Assembly (NCBI GenBank): GCA_905221605.1
Contig: CAJNDS010002409.1
Coordinates: 42,501-106,500 of the forward strand
Length of the DNA stretch: 64,000 bases
Origin: Symbiodinium natans
Lineage: Eukaryota > Sar > Dinophyceae > Suessiales > Symbiodiniaceae
Direction: 5' to 3'
The notes under the pieces are model-generated. The model was not told the DNA's origin, did not search any database, and was given only the letters and a program-made list of their open reading frames with translations. Of this stretch, positions 63,801 through 64,000 are shown in pieces. The position numbers and the translations under genes were made by a program. The first letter of the stretch is position 1. Each line of letters opens with the position of its first letter.

Positions 63801-64000
63801 AGCCCCCATCTAGAACACTTTTTTCAAGCTGACACCCCCTTCAAAACAGAAGCCATGTGAGCCTCCCCTACAGTTCAGGGTTTACGTGTCAGAAGCTTGC
63901 AAGAAGAAGTCTTCTCAGACAAAGGAGCAAATCACCCTGAAGCCCTTTGCTGGACTATGGCAAGGTTCAGGGTTGCATACTATCAGTTAGGGAAACAAGG
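37993..64000 (+). CDS. P5-type (ATP13A-like) cation-transporting ATPase, incomplete at the right edge
   Basis: P5 ATPases move polyamines or membrane-helix substrates across endomembranes. Exons that join in frame: 37993-38101, 38796-38857, 40214-40264, 40421-40473; then 44574-44633, 44950-44998, 45456-45508, 46065-46118, 46644-46700, 47960-48051; 48763-48837, 58281-58301, 59343-59373, 59851-59925; and 62882-62919, 63491 to about 63540. Motifs: hydrophobic start, NTVLLLSWWPP, FVPM, GLSEDEAAQ/ALSSCGENTIHVHVP, NQKKIADMAS, VSEI/VLGDIVKVQDG, LPCDGVLVSGSLIVNESMLT, TTRG/QLVRMVLFP. Less certain exons: 41168-41240, 41955-42021, 60163-60199, 61263-61345, 61489-61580, 62263-62307. The TGES motif after MLTG and the phosphorylation site (DKTGT) are not seen; the latter would lie beyond the window. 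The largest intron (48838-58280) contains a separate DUF1826 gene. The start exon could belong to another gene. Confidence 0.72.
38796..38857 (+). CDS. Candidate P5 ATPase exon 2
   Basis: After GGAAG. In the phase set by the previous exon it reads AAEALGDRCRQRVDQLDRGH; another frame reads LLAIGAANAWINWTEA and cannot be excluded. Donor GTAGGG. Confidence 0.45.
39538..39670 (+). repeat. Telomere-like 8-mer array (TTTAGGGG)n
   Basis: About fourteen units of TTTAGGGG (one with five G), changing to TTTAGGG at the end. Confidence 0.95.
39795..39905 (+). repeat. TA-rich microsatellite
   Basis: ACATATAC and (TA)n runs within an intron. Confidence 0.9.
40214..40264 (+). CDS. Candidate P5 ATPase exon 3
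   Basis: After TTTCAG; AALNRYAGELQAAISF, a helix, phase 2 end with GT donor. Confidence 0.5.
40421..40473 (+). CDS. P5 ATPase exon, first membrane span
   Basis: After GCCAG; PPWRNTVLLLSWWPPRA, resembling the LLL.W.P membrane-entry segment of P5B pumps. Donor GTAACT. Confidence 0.55.
40511..40598 (+). repeat. Inverted repeat (15-bp arms) with adjacent direct repeat
   Basis: ACTAACAGTCCTTAA at 40511-40525 and its exact reverse complement at 40560-40574, with a 34-base loop. GTTAGTATAAGA then occurs at 40569-40580 and 40587-40598. Could be a small transposon remnant or a transcribed hairpin. Confidence 0.9.
40675..40740 (+). repeat. 32-bp direct repeat
   Basis: TCGTGCCTCTGAAATCCTGC followed by CCTGCCCTAAGC, at 40675-40706 and 40709-40740. 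Confidence 0.95.
41168..41240 (+). CDS. Candidate exon (NESWEDREAWEILRIL)
   Basis: After AATAG; CDHIAAGNESWEDREAWEIL, donor GTTTAT. Coding-like, but the phase does not join the previous exon as placed. Confidence 0.35.
41955..42021 (+). CDS. Candidate exon (SLVRRDFATSTGAWLL)
   Basis: After GACCAG, donor GTCTGA. Open in three frames; the frame given is the most protein-like. Confidence 0.3.
42100..42552 (+). repeat. 10-bp minisatellite GTACGC[C/A]CGA
   Basis: About 45 units with C or A at the seventh base in a changing order. Units contain no stop in any of the six frames, so long open frames on both strands are artefacts. Confidence 0.97.
42548..43065 (+). repeat. Tandem repeat of about 115-125 bp units
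   Basis: Four to five copies built from CAAGCTTGCTTCAAAGCATA, ATACATT, CCATCATGCGAGAATCGTG, then TTTGCAAAT and a G run with C run. Units start near 42548, 42670, 42800, 42903 and 43020. Confidence 0.88.
43080..43668 (+). repeat. Degenerate repeat of about 30-36 bp
   Basis: Variants of GGAAAACCTCTATTTTCTTT followed by GGATTT. The last 100 bases contain a near-exact doubling of a 53-bp segment (about 43563 and 43616). Confidence 0.8.
44082..44365 (+). repeat. GCGCATACCCG / GGCACCCG tandem repeat
   Basis: Alternating GCGCATACCCG and GGCACCCG units (11 and 8 bases) in irregular order, G+C-rich. Overlapping ORFs here are repeat-derived. Confidence 0.92.
44574..44633 (+). CDS. P5 ATPase exon (cytosolic N-terminal part)
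   Basis: After TTTCAG; DCQNWEVYVFPGDHDWKQEP. GC donor gives phase 0 to the next exon. Confidence 0.62.
44950..44998 (+). CDS. P5 ATPase exon (SVHVASLVDRVF)
   Basis: After AGCAG; DPSNSVHVASLVDRVF. GC donor gives the Arg codon before DESESFVPM. If the frame instead continued past the donor it would meet TGA at 45022. Confidence 0.6.
45456..45508 (+). CDS. P5 ATPase exon (FVPM)
   Basis: After CGCCAG; DESESFVPMGLLVPDAQ. GC donor, phase 0. Confidence 0.65.
46065..46118 (+). CDS. P5 ATPase exon (GLSEDEA)
   Basis: After GGCAG; EAHRVLKQGGLSEDEAAQ, the P-type N-terminal GLs..EA motif. GC donor, phase 0. Confidence 0.8.
46644..46700 (+). CDS. P5 ATPase exon (GENTIHVHVP)
   Basis: After TTGCAG; ALSSCGENTIHVHVPGARA, the yGeN.i.v.vP motif that precedes M1. 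Probable GA donor. Confidence 0.8.
46726..46850 (+). repeat. Three dispersed copies of ATCCCTTAAAGGGT-type near-palindrome
   Basis: GATCCCTTAAAGGGT near 46729, ATCGCTTAAAGGGTA near 46765 and ATCCCTTAAAGGGTA near 46834, each with CCCTT/AAGGG arms. Confidence 0.75.
47080..47170 (+). repeat. TG/TA-rich microsatellite
   Basis: GTGTGTGT then TATATGTA-type sequence within an intron. Confidence 0.85.
47960..48051 (+). CDS. P5 ATPase exon, membrane segments M1-M2 region
   Basis: After CCCAAG; FTYIFNSIGSWAYVAYSTWN then IGPALRIL; aromatic and hydrophobic. Donor GTGAGC. Confidence 0.68.
48763..48837 (+). CDS. P5 ATPase exon (VRPNQKKIADMAS)
   Basis: After TCCAAG; ALFIVRPNQKKIADMASMKQ, the stalk segment before the actuator domain. 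Probable GA donor, phase 0. The next exon of this gene is 9.4 kb away. Confidence 0.72.
49637..49702 (+). CDS. Possible start exon of the DUF1826 gene
   Basis: ATG with MAMLVTQLLGPYHLFISLGS, hydrophobic. No donor gives the phase needed by the exon at 49900, and the flank is C-rich rather than G-rich, so it is only a possibility. Confidence 0.2.
49700..49875 (-). repeat. Telomere-like variant array, CCCTAGAA / CCCTATAA
   Basis: Irregular 8- and 9-mers (ACCCTAGA, ACCCTATA, ACCCTACA) immediately before the exon at 49900. Confidence 0.88.
49900..49996 (+). CDS. DUF1826 gene exon a
   Basis: After TTCACAG; ALAPGAYAGPRILAPAAPGL then TTPMPAKAQARR, Ala/Pro-rich, low in domain signal. Donor GTCTGT. 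Confidence 0.55.
49900..56947 (+). CDS. DUF1826-family protein, 12 exons, nested in an intron of the P5 ATPase
   Basis: Exons: 49900-49996, 50378-50461, 51372-51422, 51879-51956, 52541-52638, 52718-52780, 53343-53409, 54275-54334, 54768-54838, 55351-55405, 56002-56067, 56897-56947. After the first base they total 840 nt in one frame, ending TGA at 56945-56947: 279 residues plus a missing start exon. Domain signatures in order: ADKLLEK/LQEIL helix, SSCPRWHKD, CARAIISYNSAGTLYTP, DDNVDFWEL, VGEALFIKGTAFPVGAKGHL, NRLVLKVDV. These parallel the C.kfH.D, RLl.TY.GpGT.w, GDv.ilKG...P....lHRsP and RLlL.lDv blocks of DUF1826. The function of the family is unknown; the HxD and later His suggest a metal- or cupin-like site (inference). 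Eight of eleven donors are GC. It is flanked by P5 ATPase exons at 48763 and 58281 on the same strand. Confidence 0.82.
50378..50461 (+). CDS. DUF1826 gene exon b
   Basis: After GGGCAG; PLLRGTSFGDWFRTEGLHYK, GC donor. Confidence 0.65.
51372..51422 (+). CDS. DUF1826 gene exon c
   Basis: After ACCAG; AVDQGCRKGDFSEEEAL, GC donor placed before an in-frame TAG at 51429. Confidence 0.62.
51450..51530 (+). repeat. GGGGCTTTA tandem repeat
   Basis: Six to seven 9-mers at the start of the intron after exon c; a related C-strand repeat (AAAAAGCCCC) is at 50876-50925. Confidence 0.85.
51879..51956 (+). CDS. DUF1826 gene exon d
   Basis: After TCCCAG; VFRGPQGLGDLGKVADKLLE then K, GC donor. Confidence 0.72.
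52541..52638 (+). CDS. DUF1826 gene exon e
   Basis: After TTGCAG; LQEILKADRVLRVSARALDK then PKEVHIDFSDSQ, GC donor, phase 2. Confidence 0.75.
52718..52780 (+). CDS. DUF1826 gene exon f
   Basis: After CTCCAG; SEMTILPDDVREAVRGDICE, GC donor, phase 2. Confidence 0.78.
52862..52910 (+). repeat. Telomere-type repeat (TTTAGGG)n
   Basis: Six to seven units in the intron after exon f. Confidence 0.95.
53343..53409 (+). CDS. DUF1826 gene exon g, HxD motif
   Basis: After GCCAG; FDFKLEIIGQSSCPRWHKDA, with the conserved C...H.D. Donor GTAGGT. Confidence 0.82.
53518..53610 (+). repeat. TA-rich microsatellite
   Basis: CATATACATATATACA-type sequence. Confidence 0.88.
53745..53800 (+). repeat. Telomere-type repeat (TTTAGGG)n
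   Basis: About seven imperfect units. Confidence 0.93.
53832..53864 (+). repeat. T21 followed by G12
   Basis: Two homopolymers back to back; assembly length is doubtful. Confidence 0.85.
54275..54334 (+). CDS. DUF1826 gene exon h
   Basis: After CCTCAG; DNYCARAIISYNSAGTLYTP, the R...TY...GT strand pair. GC donor. Confidence 0.82.
54680..54759 (-). repeat. Telomere-type repeat (CCCTAAA)n
   Basis: About ten units, some CCCTAAG, ending 8 bases before exon i. Confidence 0.95.
54768..54838 (+). CDS. DUF1826 gene exon i
   Basis: After GCGAG; DDNVDFWELEHCGVNEHIIK, phase 2 end, donor GTAGGG. Lies between CCCTAAA (to 54759) and TTTAGGG (from 54868). Confidence 0.85.
54868..54905 (+). repeat. Telomere-type repeat (TTTAGGG)5
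   Basis: Inverted relative to 54680-54759, 29 bases after exon i. Confidence 0.95.
55351..55405 (+). CDS. DUF1826 gene exon j
   Basis: After TCCCAG; SPIYYEYKDPSRVCALNA, GC donor, phase 0. Confidence 0.75.
56002..56067 (+). CDS. DUF1826 gene exon k
   Basis: After ATCAG; VGEALFIKGTAFPVGAKGHL then SR, the G-D-l-KG...H motif. GC donor. Confidence 0.85.
56820..56873 (+). repeat. Telomere-type repeat (TTTAGGG)n
   Basis: Seven to eight units, 23 bases before terminal exon l; G-rich on the 3' side of an intron, so an exception to the usual arrangement. Confidence 0.97.
56897..56947 (+). CDS. DUF1826 gene exon l (terminal)
   Basis: After TCTCAG; VVNRLVLKVDVPEPSG, then TGA. RLvLklDv is the C-terminal strand of the family. 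Confidence 0.85.
   Translation, partial: VVNRLVLKVDVPEPSG
58281..58301 (+). CDS. P5 ATPase micro-exon (EVDVSEI)
   Basis: Only 21 nt, after CTGCAG; donor GTGCCC. With the next exon it gives SEI/VLGDIV, the eLvPGDiV motif. Confidence 0.75.
58401..58476 (-). repeat. Telomere-type repeat (CCCTAAA)n
   Basis: Ten to eleven units, three of them CCCCAAA. Confidence 0.95.
59225..59303 (+). repeat. About 40-bp tandem duplication
   Basis: TTCCTAAGAAACACCAAAAA... and TTCCTAAGAAGCACAAAAAA..., each ending GCTCGGG, 40 bases before the exon at 59343. Confidence 0.9.
59343..59373 (+). CDS. P5 ATPase exon (GDIVKVQDG)
   Basis: After CCAG; VLGDIVKVQD, GC donor within the Gly codon. Confidence 0.85.
59851..59925 (+). 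CDS. P5 ATPase exon (PCD...NESMLT)
   Basis: After CCGAG; LPCDGVLVSGSLIVNESMLT, the actuator-domain signature of P5 pumps. Probable GC donor. Confidence 0.9.
60163..60199 (+). CDS. Candidate P5 ATPase exon (GTSTSVGTKLYGG)
   Basis: After TCTCAG; GTSTSVGTKLYG, ending at GTTTAGGG. GTKLYGG recalls the LF.GT region, but the canonical TGES..P lies unaccounted for before it. Confidence 0.45.
61263..61345 (+). CDS. Candidate P5 ATPase exon
   Basis: After GACAG; DNTHYKITDKLNKAGAEHET, hydrophilic and coding-like; 3' end not resolved. Followed by a CCCTAAA array. Confidence 0.5.
61390..61482 (-). repeat. Telomere-type repeat (CCCTAAA)n
   Basis: Thirteen perfect units ending at an ACCCAG acceptor. Confidence 0.97.
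61489..61580 (+). CDS. Candidate exon, frame undecided
   Basis: After ACCCAG directly following a CCCTAAA array. Two frames are open (YFKHLVSDASVKAVVSHPGA or WYPMPALKLLYHTQELLATP). Confidence 0.3.
61669..61905 (+). repeat. Long G-rich tract
   Basis: 61669-61751 is nearly all G with scattered T and A; a second run of about 20 G is near 61875-61895. Pro-rich ORFs on the minus strand are artefacts. Confidence 0.92.
62263..62307 (+). CDS. Candidate exon (GKAMWHGSSGAKHFQ)
   Basis: After GCCCAG; GKAMWHGSSGAKHFQ ending before GATTTAGGG. Coding-like; place in the P5 protein unclear. Confidence 0.4.
62882..62919 (+). CDS. P5 ATPase exon (NVGALTTRG)
   Basis: After CCAAG; IYCTNVGALTTR, GT donor inside the Gly codon. 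Joins the next exon as TTRG/QLVR, the RTGf.T.kG.LvR motif. Confidence 0.82.
63125..63242 (+). repeat. Telomere-like 9-mer array (GGGTTTATA)n
   Basis: About twelve units of GGGTTTATA, one GGGTTTCTA, after two GGGTTCATA units. Confidence 0.95.
63491..63540 (+). CDS. P5 ATPase exon (QLVRMVLFP)
   Basis: After GGCAG; QLVRMVLFPASVKFKQ matches the segment before M3 in P5B pumps (lvRsIlyP.p..Fk). 3' end not resolved; the gene continues past the window. Confidence 0.82.

Overview
This window looks like nuclear DNA of a dinoflagellate. Telomere-type repeats (TTTAGGG/CCCTAAA) are scattered through almost all of it. The host genes are cut into very small exons (30-110 nt) with introns of 0.1-9 kb. Acceptors are mostly AG followed by G, and many donors are GC rather than GT. 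These splice features are known from dinoflagellates. The genus cannot be told from the sequence.

Layout. 1-1230 (minus): end of a non-LTR retrotransposon reverse transcriptase with C-terminal Cys/His finger motifs and a frameshift. 1205-3987: a GC-rich, gene-dense block resembling a degraded Polinton-like virus (PLV) fragment, with an A32/FtsK-type packaging ATPase, a broken C5-cytosine methyltransferase, a 41-residue membrane protein and three unrecognised small ORFs. 3988-5760: an A+T-rich satellite of about 340-400 bp units carrying G+C islands. 5761-7300: unidentified, organelle-like sequence, then a GA tract. From 7300 to the right edge: telomere-like sequence with small exons embedded in it, all recognised ones on the plus strand.

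Host genes. (1) Exon candidates at 10.1-12.9 kb, one ankyrin-like. (2) 13977-25846: a Mn-dependent ADP-ribose/CDP-alcohol diphosphatase (ADPRM family). I read 17 exons that join in one frame (993 nt, 330 codons plus stop), with the metallophosphoesterase motifs in order. (3) 26.5-37.1 kb: exons of at least one unrecognised membrane protein. (4) 37993 to beyond the right edge: a P5-type (ATP13A-like) ATPase, running into the TTRGQLVRMVLFP region at 63.5 kb. (5) 49900-56947: a DUF1826-family gene, 12 exons in one frame ending in TGA, lying wholly inside an intron of the P5 ATPase on the same strand.

The most unusual feature is the arrangement of telomere repeats around exons. Many exons have CCCTAAA-type sequence upstream and TTTAGGG-type sequence downstream, so many introns begin G-rich and end C-rich and have inverted telomeric ends. 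There are exceptions. A cluster of four unrelated tandem repeats (42.1-44.4 kb) sits in the introns of the P5 gene. I saw no tRNA, rRNA or CRISPR array. Exon ends were placed by eye from frame, splice sites and family motifs; no alignment or RNA evidence was available.
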